64,000 bases of DNA from Verrucomicrobiales bacterium (GCA_015075445.1 JABTUJ010000002.1:124001-188000), one strand, 5' to 3'; positions 7,768 to 17,376 are shown, counted from the stretch's first letter. Notes: generated by a model not told the origin, from the sequence alone. Numbers and translations: made by a program.

Positions 7768-10700
7768 GGTGGGGTGACGCGGACTTCGGTCTGGCTGGGT
7801 TGGAGGGCCACGGTCTGTTCATGTCCCCCCGGCCAGCGAACCCAAAGGGCTTCCGCTTGGGCCGGTCGAGCGAGCACCTGGACAGCGCTGTCCTGCGACC
7901 AGTAACCCGCACCGGCCTGCACGGCGCGCGCGGGCCCGAGCCGCCCATCGGCATAGCGAAGGCGCATCTGGGCGCCGACCGCCTCGGGATTGCCCGGTGG
8001 TCCGGCCAGGATCACCCGCAGACCGGGCAAAGCGCGGGTGTTGGCGTAGAGCTTCGTCGGACCGTCATTCTGGGTCACCGCCAGGTCGAGGCGACCGTCG
8101 TGGTTGAAGTCCGCCAGGGCGGCGGCGCGCTGCTCGCCGTGGATCACGATGCCCGAGGCCACCCCGCTGAAGGTGCCATCGCCGTTTCCTCGCAACCAGG
8201 CGCCACGACCGCTGCCGTCCCGGGTCAAGTCAAAGCCGCTGCCGAAGAAGTTCTGGCTCACGAAAAGGTCCTCGCGGCCGTCGCCGTCGAAGTCGCCGGT
8301 GTTGACGGCGAAGACCGGCGCCCGTTGGGCTTCGTCCGGCAAAGGGACGGCGAGGAAGTTCGTGCCGCGATTGAGGAAGACGGCTGAGTCGAGGCAGGTC
8401 GCTTCGACGGTGTGTGCCTGCGTGAAGCGCGCCCCCCACACGTCTTCGACCGTCGCGTGCCCGTAGGCTTCGTGCGTCGGAATCCGCCGGGGCAGATCAG
8501 GAAAGCCGCGCGCCAGCCAGGGACGGGGACGCACCGGCAACCACTGGCCGAGGTGCTTCCACGCCTCGACGATCTCGACCACGCCATCGCCGTTGGTGTC
8601 GTCGTAGATCAGCCGCAGCGGCCCGGGGCGATTCAGCTCGTAGAGGGAGTTGCGTCCCCAGTTACCGGCAGCCAGGTCCAACCGGCCATCACCGTCGTAG
8701 TCCCCCACCGTCACGCTGGTCCACCAGCCGGGATAGTCCGCCAGACCCCACGCCGTGGTCACGTCTGTGAAGCTTCCTCCGTCATTGCGGAACACACGGA
8801 TCGGTCCCCATTCGACCGCGAGCGCCAGGTCCGCGTCGCCGTCGCCGTCCAGGTCGGCGAAGGCCGCCCCGCTCACGAGGCCGAGGGCGGTGAAGGGCCG
8901 GCTGTACGCGGCACTGGAGCGCAATGTTCCCCCCTCGTTCAGCCAGATCGCCGAGGACACGGGCTCGGGGTATCGTCCGGGCCGGTAACGACCGCCGATG
9001 AACAGGTCCAGATCGCCGTCGCCATCCACGTCCGCCAGGGCCAAGGGACCGGGGCACGCCTCGCCCACCACGCCTTCCCGCCTTTCGAGACCTGCGTCGG
9101 CTCCGGCCGTGGTTGCCGTGTACACCGCGAGCGTGGCTTCCACGGTGCGGGCCAGGTCGAGATTGGATTCGGCCACCAGCAAGCTCCGGTTGCCCTGGCC
9201 ATCCGGCCAACCCACCACGGCCCCCTGGTCATTCGGGGCCGCGGCAGCCGCGGCCACCCGACGGAAACTCCGTCCGGCCTCGTTGAGGAACACGGTGAAC
9301 CGGCCGCCCCGTGCGGCGGAGACCACCAGATCCTCCCAGCCGTCGCCGTTGACGTCGAACCAGCTCAAGCCCGGTCCCAGGCGGCTGAGGCGCCGGGGCA
9401 ACATCGGTTGGAGAGCCCAGTCGTCGAAGTCATCTTCGACATGGACGTGGTCGAGCGCTTCGCTGACATCCGCGAACCACGGCGGTTCGGGTGGTGGTTG
9501 AGCCGCCGGCGATTCCCCGCCCCAAGCGCCTGCGGCGTCGGCGGTCTGTCCAGCCCGATCGGCCTCCGGTTCGAACACCTCGACAAAGGTATTAGGCTGC
9601 ACCGGCACGACGGTCTTTTCGCCGTTGCGCCAGCGGACCTCGAGTTCGTAGGACGCGCCCGCGTCGGGCGCTGCCGCAAAGACCCGGAGCGCCTGATCCC
9701 CGGAGAGGTAACGCCCGCCGGCGATCATCTCCTGGGTCTGCGGAACCTTGCCCCCCGTCAACCGCAGGCGCGCCCCGATACCGGCCGTGTTCGGCGCCCG
9801 CCCCTTGAGCCGGACCGCGATCCGACCGGCGTTGGCGTCGTTGCGGTAAAGGCCGGCGGCATCGTTGAGCTGGTTCACCACCACATCCAGATCGCCATCG
9901 TTGTCGAGGTCGCCGACCGCCATGCCGTTGGAGACTCCGACCTGGCAGAAGCCCCAGGCCTCGCTCATGGGTGCGAAGGTGCCATCGCCTCGGTTCCGAA
10001 AGGCGAGGTTGGCGGTGGGCCATGCAGGGTGATAGCGGCGGAACCGTCTGCGCTGTTCGTGGGTCAGTTTCATGCCCCGCAGTTGATCGACGCTGTCCTG
10101 ATCCATCACGTCGTACTCGAACCCGTTCGTGACGAGCAAGTCCTCGAAGCCGTCCAGGTCCACATCGAGAAAGATGGGGCACCAGGACCAGTCGGTGGCC
10201 GCCACGCCCGCCATCAGCGCCACCTCGGTGAACGAGCCATCCGTCCGGCCCAGGTAGAGCATGTTGCGGTTGAAGCGCGGCGCCTCGTCAGCTCGCTCGC
10301 TGGCCGCCAGATCGGGGAGGTCGCGCACCAGTTGTCGCATGCGCCGCTCGTGCGCGCGGGCCAGCATGTCGAGGACCAGAAGGTCCTCGTGCCCGTCCCG
10401 GTCCACATCGGCAAAATCCAGCGCCATCGAAGAGCGGCTGGTGTGGCGGAAGGCGGAGGCGGGCAGCGGACGGAAGGTGCCATCCCCGTTGTTCAGCCAG
10501 CACCGGTCTGGCGAGGCGTTGTCGTTGCAGACATAGAAGTCCGGGGCCCCGTCCCCGTTGAGGTCGCGGAACATGACCGACAACCCCCACTCACGGAAAG
10601 GCCCCACGGGCTTGCCGTCGGCGTCGAGAAGAACACCGGGCTCGTTCTGGATGGCCCGAAACCGGCCCCCGCCTTCGTTCCGATAAAAGCCGTCCACCTC

Positions 10701-11531
10701 GGGCAGCTCGCGCACGCGGCCGTCGGGCAGGGCTTCGAACCGGTCCTTCCAGTAGGGCCGGGTGGCGGGCTCGCCGTTGACCTTCGTCACGCGCCACTGT
10801 CCCCCTTCCCGGGCGAGGGCGAAGCGCGTGGTGGGATCCGCCAGGTGCATCACGTCGATGTAATGCGTGCAGTAGAGATCCAGATCGCCGTCCCCGTCGA
10901 TGTCGGCGAGGGCCATCGACGTCCCGGAGGCGGTGCGGGACAGACCGGAATCCGTCGCCTCGGTCCAGTTGCCGTGTCCGTCGTTGAGGAAGAGGCGGGT
11001 GCCGGTGGCGATCCCATTGACCAGCAAGTCCAGGTCGCCATCGCCGTCCACATCCGCGAAGACCGCTCCGGTTGAGAGTTGCTCGGCGCAAGCCGCCTCC
11101 CCCAGAGGCATCGGCGCGAACCGCCAGTCGCCGAGGTTGCGATACAGCCGGTTGGGTCCTTGCAGGTTGCAGAAGTAAAGGTCCGGCCAGTCGTCCCCGT
11201 CCACGTCGCCGATGGCCACCCCCGCACCGTTGTGCGTCACGGCGTTCGTCAGAGACAGGTCACCGCGCAGCTCGTTCGTGAAGAGCACCCCGGTAACGGA
11301 CGGGGCCAAGCGAGTAAAACCGGCCTTCGCCTCAGCCGGCAGCGTCGGCAAAGTCGCGCGTCTGGCCTGGGAGTCTGCCGCCCAGGACAGCGTAGCTGCC
11401 CCCCCTGGCAGCGGACAGCCCAGGAGCCATCCAGCCGCGAAGAGCAGGGCAACCCCGCGGCGCCTCAAGTCCTTCCAGCACACGTTCACAGCCAATCGTG
11501 GGCAGGGTAGTGAGGGCTGGGGTGGGGACAA
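7764..11531 (-). CDS. Large secreted FG-GAP/VCBS-repeat protein with two ASPIC/UnbV domains (CRTAC1-like)
   Basis: A protein of about 1,240-1,255 residues. Many FG-GAP/VCBS repeats carry the calcium-binding signature DxDGDGDxDL (for example ADVDGDGDLDLLV, ADIDGDGDLDLY), consistent with one or two seven-bladed beta-propellers. Two ASPIC/UnbV modules are present, one after the first propeller (about residues 570-655, IGARLRLTGGK and GGRYLSGDQ) and one at the C terminus (VGAQMRLRYADG to WVRWPGG). The frame opens with TTG at 11529-11531. In-frame GTGs at 11487-11489 or 11481-11483 would put the signal-like stretch VALLFAAGWLLGC nearer the start, so the start is uncertain. It is exported and coupled to the FGE-like lipoprotein. 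The function is unknown. Confidence 0.8.
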   Translation of the reverse strand: MSPPQPSLPCPRLAVNVCWKDLRRRGVALLFAAGWLLGCPLPGGAATLSWAADSQARRATLPTLPAEAKAGFTRLAPSVTGVLFTNELRGDLSLTNAVTHNGAGVAIGDVDGDDWPDLYFCNLQGPNRLYRNLGDWRFAPMPLGEAACAEQLSTGAVFADVDGDGDLDLLVNGIATGTRLFLNDGHGNWTEATDSGLSRTASGTSMALADIDGDGDLDLYCTHYIDVMHLADPTTRFALAREGGQWRVTKVNGEPATRPYWKDRFEALPDGRVRELPEVDGFYRNEGGGRFRAIQNEPGVLLDADGKPVGPFREWGLSVMFRDLNGDGAPDFYVCNDNASPDRCWLNNGDGTFRPLPASAFRHTSRSSMALDFADVDRDGHEDLLVLDMLARAHERRMRQLVRDLPDLAASERADEAPRFNRNMLYLGRTDGSFTEVALMAGVAATDWSWCPIFLDVDLDGFEDLLVTNGFEYDVMDQDSVDQLRGMKLTHEQRRRFRRYHPAWPTANLAFRNRGDGTFAPMSEAWGFCQVGVSNGMAVGDLDNDGDLDVVVNQLNDAAGLYRNDANAGRIAVRLKGRAPNTAGIGARLRLTGGKVPQTQEMIAGGRYLSGDQALRVFAAAPDAGASYELEVRWRNGEKTVVPVQPNTFVEVFEPEADRAGQTADAAGAWGGESPAAQPPPEPPWFADVSEALDHVHVEDDFDDWALQPMLPRRLSRLGPGLSWFDVNGDGWEDLVVSAARGGRFTVFLNEAGRSFRRVAAAAAAPNDQGAVVGWPDGQGNRSLLVAESNLDLARTVEATLAVYTATTAGADAGLERREGVVGEACPGPLALADVDGDGDLDLFIGGRYRPGRYPEPVSSAIWLNEGGTLRSSAAYSRPFTALGLVSGAAFADLDGDGDADLALAVEWGPIRVFRNDGGSFTDVTTAWGLADYPGWWTSVTVGDYDGDGRLDLAAGNWGRNSLYELNRPGPLRLIYDDTNGDGVVEIVEAWKHLGQWLPVRPRPWLARGFPDLPRRIPTHEAYGHATVEDVWGARFTQAHTVEATCLDSAVFLNRGTNFLAVPLPDEAQRAPVFAVNTGDFDGDGREDLFVSQNFFGSGFDLTRDGSGRGAWLRGNGDGTFSGVASGIVIHGEQRAAALADFNHDGRLDLAVTQNDGPTKLYANTRALPGLRVILAGPPGNPEAVGAQMRLRYADGRLGPARAVQAGAGYWSQDSAVQVLARPAQAEALWVRWPGGHEQTVALQPSQTEVRVTPP

Positions 11532-11594
11532 GGACGAACTCGTGATTCACCACATCGCGCCTACAGCGGGTAGGAGACTCGCCGGCCAAGCGCA

Positions 11595-11628
11595 AGGGCC
11601 GGCAGCCTCGTGGAGGACTGCCGGCCCT
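11595..11628 (-). terminator. Hairpin downstream of the SdrD-type B-domain gene
   Basis: Arms 11595-11605 and 11618-11628 (AGGGCCGGCAG and complement) form an 11-bp perfect stem with a 12-nt loop, 55 nt beyond the stop at 11684. There is no U tract. It may serve as a 3' stabilising or terminating structure. Confidence 0.45.
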
Positions 11629-11683
11629 GCTGATCCGGAATGGATGGCGCGTGCCCGGGAATTGGGCGCGCCACGGTCCCCGG

Positions 11684-13027
11684 TTAGCGGCGGGCCGGGG
11701 CGCAGAGCCGACCGTTGTTGTACGCGTCCAGCATCCGGGCGAGCGGTTCGCCCAGCTTCCAGGCCGCGCTGTTCGCGGCAACCCGGCTGCCGGCATAAGT
11801 CGCCCACCAGAGGTTCCCCGCCTCGATGGTTTCCGCGATGCAACTGCTGTCGTTGCCGATCAAGACGTTGAGCGTCGCGCAGACCAGCGCCCGGAAAAGG
11901 GTGTTGCGCTTGTCGCCATCGGGCCAACCCAGGCGCGCGATGGCCTCCGCCTTGGTGTAGGTGATGCCGCCGATGGTGATGACCTCGACGGGCCAGGCCG
12001 CCGGGTGGTTCTTCCAATAGCCGGGCGTGCCGGTGCCCGGGTTGGTCGGGACCAGGTAAAGACCGGCGTCCCATGTCGGGTCGTGTTCGCCCGGCTCGAG
12101 GGTGGTGCAGGCCATGAAGCCGTCGGCGTCCGCGTCGCTATCCACCGCATCGTCGCTGCCCTGATCCTGGGGGCTGAGCACGTAGCCGTCGGGGGCGAGC
12201 ACGCGAATCTGGTAATCGCCGGGAATGAGGTTGGCGAACAGGTAGTAGCCGTCGGCGTCGGTGGTCGTTTCGTCGAGCACGTTACCCAGGCAATCCAGCA
12301 ATTGGACCGTCACGCCGGCCAGGCCGGGCTCATGCGCGTCCTGGATGCCGTCATAGTCAAAGTCCTGCCAGACGAAGTCGCCGATGGAGGCGCACTCGAG
12401 CGGCACCTCGACGATGATGATCTGGGCCATCGTCTGGGTGTTGGGCGTCTGGAGGTCGCACCCCTCCGCCACCGGGTTCAGGATCAGAATCGTGGTATCG
12501 CCGCAGCCCGGCGAGTAGCCCTCGCCGTTCGCGGCGGCGTCGGCCAGGATCGCATTCACCCGCGCCTGCCGCCAGGAGCCGAGCCCGCCCGTGGCTTGTT
12601 CATCCTCGACGAGCGACCAGATGGCCCGCTGGACATCGCCGTAGGTGTACAGGGTGCCGTTGGGGGCGGTTTTGCCTGGGTAGTTCTGGTTCAGGATGTA
12701 GAGCACCAGGTCGAGGTTATCGAGGGCCCCGGGAGCATCAAAGAACCCAGGCACCTCTGGATCTCCCAGGGAGTAAACCCGGGCGGTATAGACGCGGTTA
12801 GGCAGGATCCCGGTGTCGGTATCCACGCACCAGCCATCGAGCACCAGCGGACCGCCGGTTTGGATGGTCACATCCAGGTAACTGAACTCCCCGAGCACGC
12901 CGGGGGTTGCTACGGAGAAACACACGGTGTTTGGTGGCTGCACGGCATGGGCCGCCGCCAGGCCAACAGCGCAGCCAATCGCTGCCCAAGCCTTGACCCA
13001 CCCACGACCCGGTCGTTCTTGTTTCAT
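11684..13027 (-). CDS. Secreted SdrD B-like domain protein
   Basis: 447 residues with a signal peptide ending near HAVQP. Residues about 25-200 form an unassigned N-terminal domain with several cysteines. Residues about 210-320 are an SdrD B-like (Cna-B-type) beta-sandwich: IGDFVWQDFDYDGIQD, GVTVQLLDCLGNV, TDADGYYLFANLIPGDYQI. The C-terminal part (GYWKNHPAAWP onward) is an extracellular module seen at the end of similar proteins, with paired cysteines. There is no sortase motif. I chose the ATG at 13025-13027 because AGGAG lies 7 nt upstream; an in-frame GTG three codons earlier is possible. It is probably a cell-surface or matrix protein. Confidence 0.75.
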   Translation of the reverse strand: MKQERPGRGWVKAWAAIGCAVGLAAAHAVQPPNTVCFSVATPGVLGEFSYLDVTIQTGGPLVLDGWCVDTDTGILPNRVYTARVYSLGDPEVPGFFDAPGALDNLDLVLYILNQNYPGKTAPNGTLYTYGDVQRAIWSLVEDEQATGGLGSWRQARVNAILADAAANGEGYSPGCGDTTILILNPVAEGCDLQTPNTQTMAQIIIVEVPLECASIGDFVWQDFDYDGIQDAHEPGLAGVTVQLLDCLGNVLDETTTDADGYYLFANLIPGDYQIRVLAPDGYVLSPQDQGSDDAVDSDADADGFMACTTLEPGEHDPTWDAGLYLVPTNPGTGTPGYWKNHPAAWPVEVITIGGITYTKAEAIARLGWPDGDKRNTLFRALVCATLNVLIGNDSSCIAETIEAGNLWWATYAGSRVAANSAAWKLGEPLARMLDAYNNGRLCAPARR

Positions 13028-13369
13028 ATGATGCACTCCTATGATGATGGTTCTTCTTACAGTCCTTTGCTACGACAAGCGCCTAAGCAGTAGCACGCAT
13101 CGTGCCCCCTGCAAAGCTTGAACTGGACATTACCTCTCAAGTAATTAATTCCGAGACCTTTGCATGCCATGCAAAGCATGATTTACCTCCCGGCCTGTCG
13201 ACCGCCCCGCCCCGCGCCCCGCCCCGCGCCACGGTCGCGACCGGGCAAGCCCCACCACCGCCGGGGATCCGCCCCCATCGCTTGACCGGGCCGGGGAAAT
13301 CGGCCCCCGCAGGAACAACCCACCCATACCAGCCACGGCCTTCAGGTGGCCTTGCGTCACCTGTCACCG

Positions 13370-13458
13370 CCCATCTCATCCGTGTGATCCGCGTCATCCG
13401 CGGTCAAAGCCCACGTCAGCATGCACCGCGGATTCCACAGATATCACGGATGGATGGG
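13370..13458. repeat. Repeat family 5: long imperfect inverted repeat
   Basis: The left arm, about 13370-13404 (CCATCTCATCCGTGTGATCC onward), is nearly complementary to the right arm, about 13423-13458 (ACCGCGGATTCC to GGATGGATGGG). The loop is about 18 nt. It sits in the gene-free stretch 13028-13581 between the B-domain gene and the 3' end of the TRAP operon. Apart from a short palindrome near 13160 (TTGCATGCCATGCAA), nothing else is evident there. Confidence 0.6.
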
Positions 13459-13581
13459 AGAGGGAGTGCGGCTGGGCGGCCATGCGAGCCGAACGGCTCG
13501 GTCGAGGCGAACCACCCCAGCCGCTGCTGCGCCCCGATCATTGGCCCCGGCGGTGATCGTTCACCTGAGGGATCGAGCCCC

Positions 13582-14109
13582 TCAACCGGGGCCCGGCGGT
13601 TCCCGTCGCTGCGGGCAACCGGCGCGGGCATAGCTCAGCGGGACGACCAACACGGCGGCATGGGCCTTGCGCACGACCTTCTCCGCCACGCTCCCGAACA
13701 ACGCCTGGCCCACCCCGCCGTGACCGTGGCGACCCAACACGATGAGATCCATCCGTTCCGTCGCCGCAAACTCCAGAATGGTTGCCGCGTCGGGTCCGAC
13801 GCGGAACTCGACCCGACACTCGACGCCGGCCGGCACCCGCGCGAGGTAGGTGGTGGTCATGCGGGCTTCCATCGCCCGGCGGGCGTCCGCCTCAACGTTG
13901 TCCACCTCGTAAAGGTAGGACTTCCAGAACTGCGCCTCCGGTTCGTGGATGACGTGCAGGAGACACAGCGTCGCCCCGGGACGGCGCACCACGGCGTCGA
14001 GGGCGAACTCGAAGGCCGCGTCGGCGCTCTCGGAGAAGTCCGTGCAGAACAGGACGCGCGCGAACCGCGAAGCACCGGGCGGCGAAGGCGGGGGCAGAGG
14101 TTCGCTCAT
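13582..14109 (-). CDS. Universal stress protein (UspA family), last gene of the TRAP operon
   Basis: 175 residues. The UspA alpha/beta fold is clear: RVLFCTDFSESADAAFEFAL at the N terminus and the nucleotide-binding signature LIVLGRHGHGG with SVAEKVVRKAHAAVLVVP near the C terminus, which fits the ATP-binding subgroup. The frame is open much further upstream, but that part is antisense or out of frame with dctM. The ATG at 14107-14109 overlaps the dctM stop as ATGA, so translation is coupled. In Halomonas elongata the UspA-type protein TeaD is encoded with the TRAP transporter TeaABC and modulates it. A similar regulatory role is the natural hypothesis here. Confidence 0.85.
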   Translation of the reverse strand: MSEPLPPPSPPGASRFARVLFCTDFSESADAAFEFALDAVVRRPGATLCLLHVIHEPEAQFWKSYLYEVDNVEADARRAMEARMTTTYLARVPAGVECRVEFRVGPDAATILEFAATERMDLIVLGRHGHGGVGQALFGSVAEKVVRKAHAAVLVVPLSYARAGCPQRREPPGPG

Positions 14110-15407
14110 GGGATCAAACTGGGCAGGAACGTGACCAGGGACGGAAAGGCCGTGAGCAGGATGGCCGCGAACACCAGGGCGCCGAGAAAGGGCAGGCTGC
14201 CGCGGAAGATCTTCTCGAGGGGCACATCGCGAGCCATGCCGCTGACGACATAGGCGCACACCCCCACCGGGGGCGTGATCACCCCCATCATCGTCACCAC
14301 GACGATCATGACGCCGAACCACAGCAGATCGTAGTTCAGCGCGAGGATGACCGGGTAGAAAATGGGGATGGTCAGGATGTCGAGGGCCAGCGCGTCCAGA
14401 AAGCACCCGCCCACCAGGTAGAACAAGATGATGAGCCCGACAATCGCCCATCCGGGCAACGGCAGTCCCGTGAGCCAGGTGGCGACCTGCGCCGGCACCT
14501 GCGTCACGGCCAGGAACCGTCCGAAGATGATCGCCCCCGCCACGATGGTCATCACCATGCAGGAGGTGCGAATGGACTCGTTCAAGCAACGCAGCAGCTT
14601 CGCCCAGGTGAGCTGCCGCTTGCCCAGCGCGATCAGGAGCGTGCCGGCGGCGCCCACGGCGGCGGCTTCCGTGGCGGTGAAGTAACCCGCGAACATGCCC
14701 CCCATGACCAGCGCGAACAGCAGCAGCGTCTCCCAGACCCCCCGGAGCGACGCAAACCGCTGCCGCCACGAGAAGACCGGCCCCGCCGGCCCGTAGTCGG
14801 GCCTGCGCCGGCACTGCACGTAGATGACGCCGCAGAAGAGTCCCGCAATGAGCAGGCCTGGTACCACGCCCGCCAGGAAGAGCTTGCCGATGGATTGCTC
14901 CGTCAGAATTGCGTACACGATGAACACGATGCTCGGCGGGATCAGCATCCCGAGACCACCGCCCGCGGCCACACAGCCCGTGGCCAGCTCGAGATCGTAC
15001 TTGTAGCGCCGCATCTCCGGGAGCGCGACAGAGGCGATGGTGGCGGAGGTGGCCGGGCCGCTGCCGCAAATGGCTCCGAAGGCCGTGCACGCGCCCACCG
15101 TGGACATGGCCAACCCGCCCGGCAGCCAGCCCAGCCAATGATAGGCGGCGTTGAACAGACCCCGGCTGATGCCCGTGTGGAACGCGACCTGCCCCATCAA
15201 CACAAACAGCGGGATCGTGGTCAGGTTGTAGTCGGCGAACGTGTTGTACAGATCCAGGCTCGCCATGCTGAACGCAGCCGAGGGCGACACCACCAGCGCG
15301 AAGCCGATCAACCCCACGACGGCCATCACGAAGCCCACGGGCATCGAGGCCGCCAACAACAGAAACAGCAGCGCAAACCCGATCCAGGCGGCGTCGGTAG
15401 GGGTCAT
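14106..15407 (-). CDS. dctM: TRAP transporter large permease subunit (DctM family)
   Basis: 433 residues, the usual size of a stand-alone DctM, with about 12 hydrophobic segments. Family landmarks are IPLFVLMGQVAFHTGIS, the conserved GAICGSGPATSATIASVALPEM loop and GVITPPVGVCAYV. The subunit carries the substrate across the inner membrane using an ion gradient. The ATG at 15405-15407 overlaps the dctQ stop as ATGA; the frame's longer N-terminal extension is the dctQ region read out of frame. It lies between dctQ and the universal stress gene. Confidence 0.92.
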   Translation of the reverse strand: MTPTDAAWIGFALLFLLLAASMPVGFVMAVVGLIGFALVVSPSAAFSMASLDLYNTFADYNLTTIPLFVLMGQVAFHTGISRGLFNAAYHWLGWLPGGLAMSTVGACTAFGAICGSGPATSATIASVALPEMRRYKYDLELATGCVAAGGGLGMLIPPSIVFIVYAILTEQSIGKLFLAGVVPGLLIAGLFCGVIYVQCRRRPDYGPAGPVFSWRQRFASLRGVWETLLLFALVMGGMFAGYFTATEAAAVGAAGTLLIALGKRQLTWAKLLRCLNESIRTSCMVMTIVAGAIIFGRFLAVTQVPAQVATWLTGLPLPGWAIVGLIILFYLVGGCFLDALALDILTIPIFYPVILALNYDLLWFGVMIVVVTMMGVITPPVGVCAYVVSGMARDVPLEKIFRGSLPFLGALVFAAILLTAFPSLVTFLPSLIP

Positions 15408-15931
15408 GGCGAGAGCAAGGCCTGTCCGGGATGGGTGAGGTGATAGAGCTTGATGAGCACCACCAGACCGCACGACATCGCCAGCACGTAAGGCACCCAG
15501 AACACGGGCAGTTGCAGCGTCATGCTGACTTCGCCGGCCGCCCGCAACGAGTTGCCGTAGGCGACGCAGCCCCACGCCAGCAGACCGAACAACGCCATCC
15601 CCAGCAACCGCATCAGCGCATCCACGGCCACCCGGCCCCGCCGGCCCAGTCGGTGGAAGAAGTACTCGATGGCCACATGCCCCTTGATCGCCGTCGTGTA
15701 CGGGAGCGCCGACGCCAGGGTGAGGACCGCGGCGATCTTCACGAGGTCATACGCGCCCGTGAACGAGAGCCGGAAAACGCGCAGCGTCACCTCAGCCGTC
15801 GTGACGAGCACCATGGCCATCAGGCAGGCGCCCGCCACCCAGGCCAACGCCTGCACGACCCGCCGCAGACCCGCGTGGTACAAGTCCAGCCAGCCGCGCA
15901 GGCCGGCCGACGGCGCCAGCGGCACGCTCAT
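15404..15931 (-). CDS. dctQ: TRAP transporter small permease subunit (DctQ family)
   Basis: 175 residues with four predicted membrane segments ([49 protein letters not shown] and [15 protein letters not shown]), the normal DctQ architecture. The motif [14 protein letters not shown] matches the conserved loop of the family. It pairs with DctM to form the permease. Its ATG (15929-15931) and stop overlap the neighbouring genes by four bases each (ATGA), which implies tight stoichiometric coupling. Confidence 0.9.
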   Translation of the reverse strand: MSVPLAPSAGLRGWLDLYHAGLRRVVQALAWVAGACLMAMVLVTTAEVTLRVFRLSFTGAYDLVKIAAVLTLASALPYTTAIKGHVAIEYFFHRLGRRGRVAVDALMRLLGMALFGLLAWGCVAYGNSLRAAGEVSMTLQLPVFWVPYVLAMSCGLVVLIKLYHLTHPGQALLSP

Positions 15932-16995
15932 GGGGCGGCGCGGGAGCTGGCGAGTTCGCGGCGCAGATCGGCCAGGAAAGCCTCGCCCGGCAACTGCTTC
16001 GCCTGCGCCGCCTTCACGTATTCGTCCAGGACCGGCTGCACGGCGGCCTGCCAGGCCGGTTGTTCCTCGGCAGACAGATGCAGAAACTCGCGGCCGAGCT
16101 GGGTCACAAACTCGCGTCCTTCGCGATCGGCCTGGTCCCAGGCCGCGCCGTGCCGGGCGATCCATTCCTGGCTGACCTCGGTGAAAACCTGCTGGATGTC
16201 GGGCGGCAGCTTGGCCCAGCGATCCCGGTTCATGACCACGAACATGGCGGTGGTGTAGCCGATGGCCGACGCATCCACGACGTAGCGGATGGTCTCGCCT
16301 TGCTTCCAGCCCTTGAGGGTCTCGATAGGACACAAGGTGGCCTCGACCACGCCCTTGGCCAGCGCCTCGTAGGTTTCGGGCTGACTCATGGCGACGGGGG
16401 TGGCGCCCAGGGCTTCGACGATCTTCGCCGAGAGCCCGGTGGCGCGCACCTTCAGCCCTTTCAGGTCGGCGAGGGACTTGACGGGTTTCTTGCTGGCGAG
16501 GATGCCTGGACCGTGGGCATGGACGTAGAGCATCTGGACGTCATTGAGTTCGGCGGGCCGATGCTTGGCGAGCAGGGTGTTTGCGACGCGCGTGGCCGTC
16601 ATGCCGTCGGGGTACCCGAGCGGGAGGTCGAGTCCTTCGCTCAAGGGGAAGCGGCCGCGGGTGTAGGCGAAGCAGCTCATGCCGATGTCCGAGATGCCCT
16701 TCACCACGCCTTCGTAGCACTGGTCGGCCTTGGTGAGGGAACCGGCGGGGTAGATCGTGATCTTGACGCGGCCCTCCGTGCGCTTCTCGATTTCGCTGGC
16801 CCAGTTGGTGGCCGTGATGCACTGCACGTGGGTCGGCGGAAAGAAGATGCTGTAGGAGAGGTTGATGGTGGGGGTTGCGGCGGGGCCGGCGGCCCCGGAG
16901 GCGGGGGCTCCCGGCTTGCAGGCGGTGCCTGCGCCGATCAGGCCCAGCATGAGTGCTCCCGTGCCCAGGGCGACGGTCCAATGGGTTGCGGTCAT
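15928..16995 (-). CDS. dctP: TRAP transporter substrate-binding lipoprotein (DctP family)
   Basis: 355 residues. The N terminus is a lipoprotein-type signal ([11 protein letters not shown], Cys about 26) followed by a Gly/Ala/Pro linker. The DctP fold is shown by [43 protein letters not shown] and the C-terminal [25 protein letters not shown]. The mature protein would be tethered to a membrane rather than free in the periplasm. Ligand unknown; most family ligands are organic acids. It is the first gene of the dctP-dctQ-dctM-usp operon. Confidence 0.9.
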   Translation of the reverse strand: MTATHWTVALGTGALMLGLIGAGTACKPGAPASGAAGPAATPTINLSYSIFFPPTHVQCITATNWASEIEKRTEGRVKITIYPAGSLTKADQCYEGVVKGISDIGMSCFAYTRGRFPLSEGLDLPLGYPDGMTATRVANTLLAKHRPAELNDVQMLYVHAHGPGILASKKPVKSLADLKGLKVRATGLSAKIVEALGATPVAMSQPETYEALAKGVVEATLCPIETLKGWKQGETIRYVVDASAIGYTTAMFVVMNRDRWAKLPPDIQQVFTEVSQEWIARHGAAWDQADREGREFVTQLGREFLHLSAEEQPAWQAAVQPVLDEYVKAAQAKQLPGEAFLADLRRELASSRAAP

Positions 16996-17078
16996 CGAGA
17001 CTCCTTTGGCTTTCTGTGCGGTTTCATGTCATGCGGTCCGCCGGCCTGGGGCCGGTCCGGGGTGCGCTTTGAGCGGTG

Positions 17079-17108
17079 GTTATAGACCCATCCCCGGGCC
17101 GACCGCAA
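17079..17108 (-). promoter_or_regulatory. Putative sigma-70-type promoter of the dctPQM-usp operon
   Basis: On the minus strand, TTGCGG (17103-17108) is separated by 18 nt from TATAAC (17079-17084), about 85 nt upstream of the dctP start. Found by eye only. Confidence 0.4.
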
Positions 17109-17202
17109 CTTCTCTCGGCGACGAAAAAGGAAATCTCATTGCAGGCGAGACCCGCCCCTCCGTGGTCGGCAGGCGGGCCACGCCGCGGTTCGTCCTCCCG
17201 GA

Positions 17203-17376
17203 TCAGGGCGGGGACGGCTGCACCAGAGGATTGGTCCAGTTGAGTCCGTGGAACCGCGCGAAATCGGCATCCGTCGGCCCAGCGAGGCACTTGTCCCACC
17301 ACCGGCGGGCCGGCTCGTGGTTTGGCGACTCGGTGTGGTGCGCGTGGATCAGGATGTTGATGTCGGGGAGGATCAT
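17203..17376 (-). pseudogene. Internally deleted VapC-type PIN-domain toxin remnant
   Basis: The frame starting at the ATG at 17374-17376 reads MILPDINILIHAHHTESPNH and continues through RRWWDKCL, a standard VapC N terminus with its first catalytic Asp. It then jumps directly to DADFARFHGLNWTNPL, the normal C-terminal end of this PIN subfamily. About 80 central residues that carry the other acidic residues are missing, leaving 57 aa. No antitoxin remains beside it. It is a deletion scar and cannot be an active nuclease. The rest of the 16996-17437 gap holds only the promoter noted. Confidence 0.7.
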
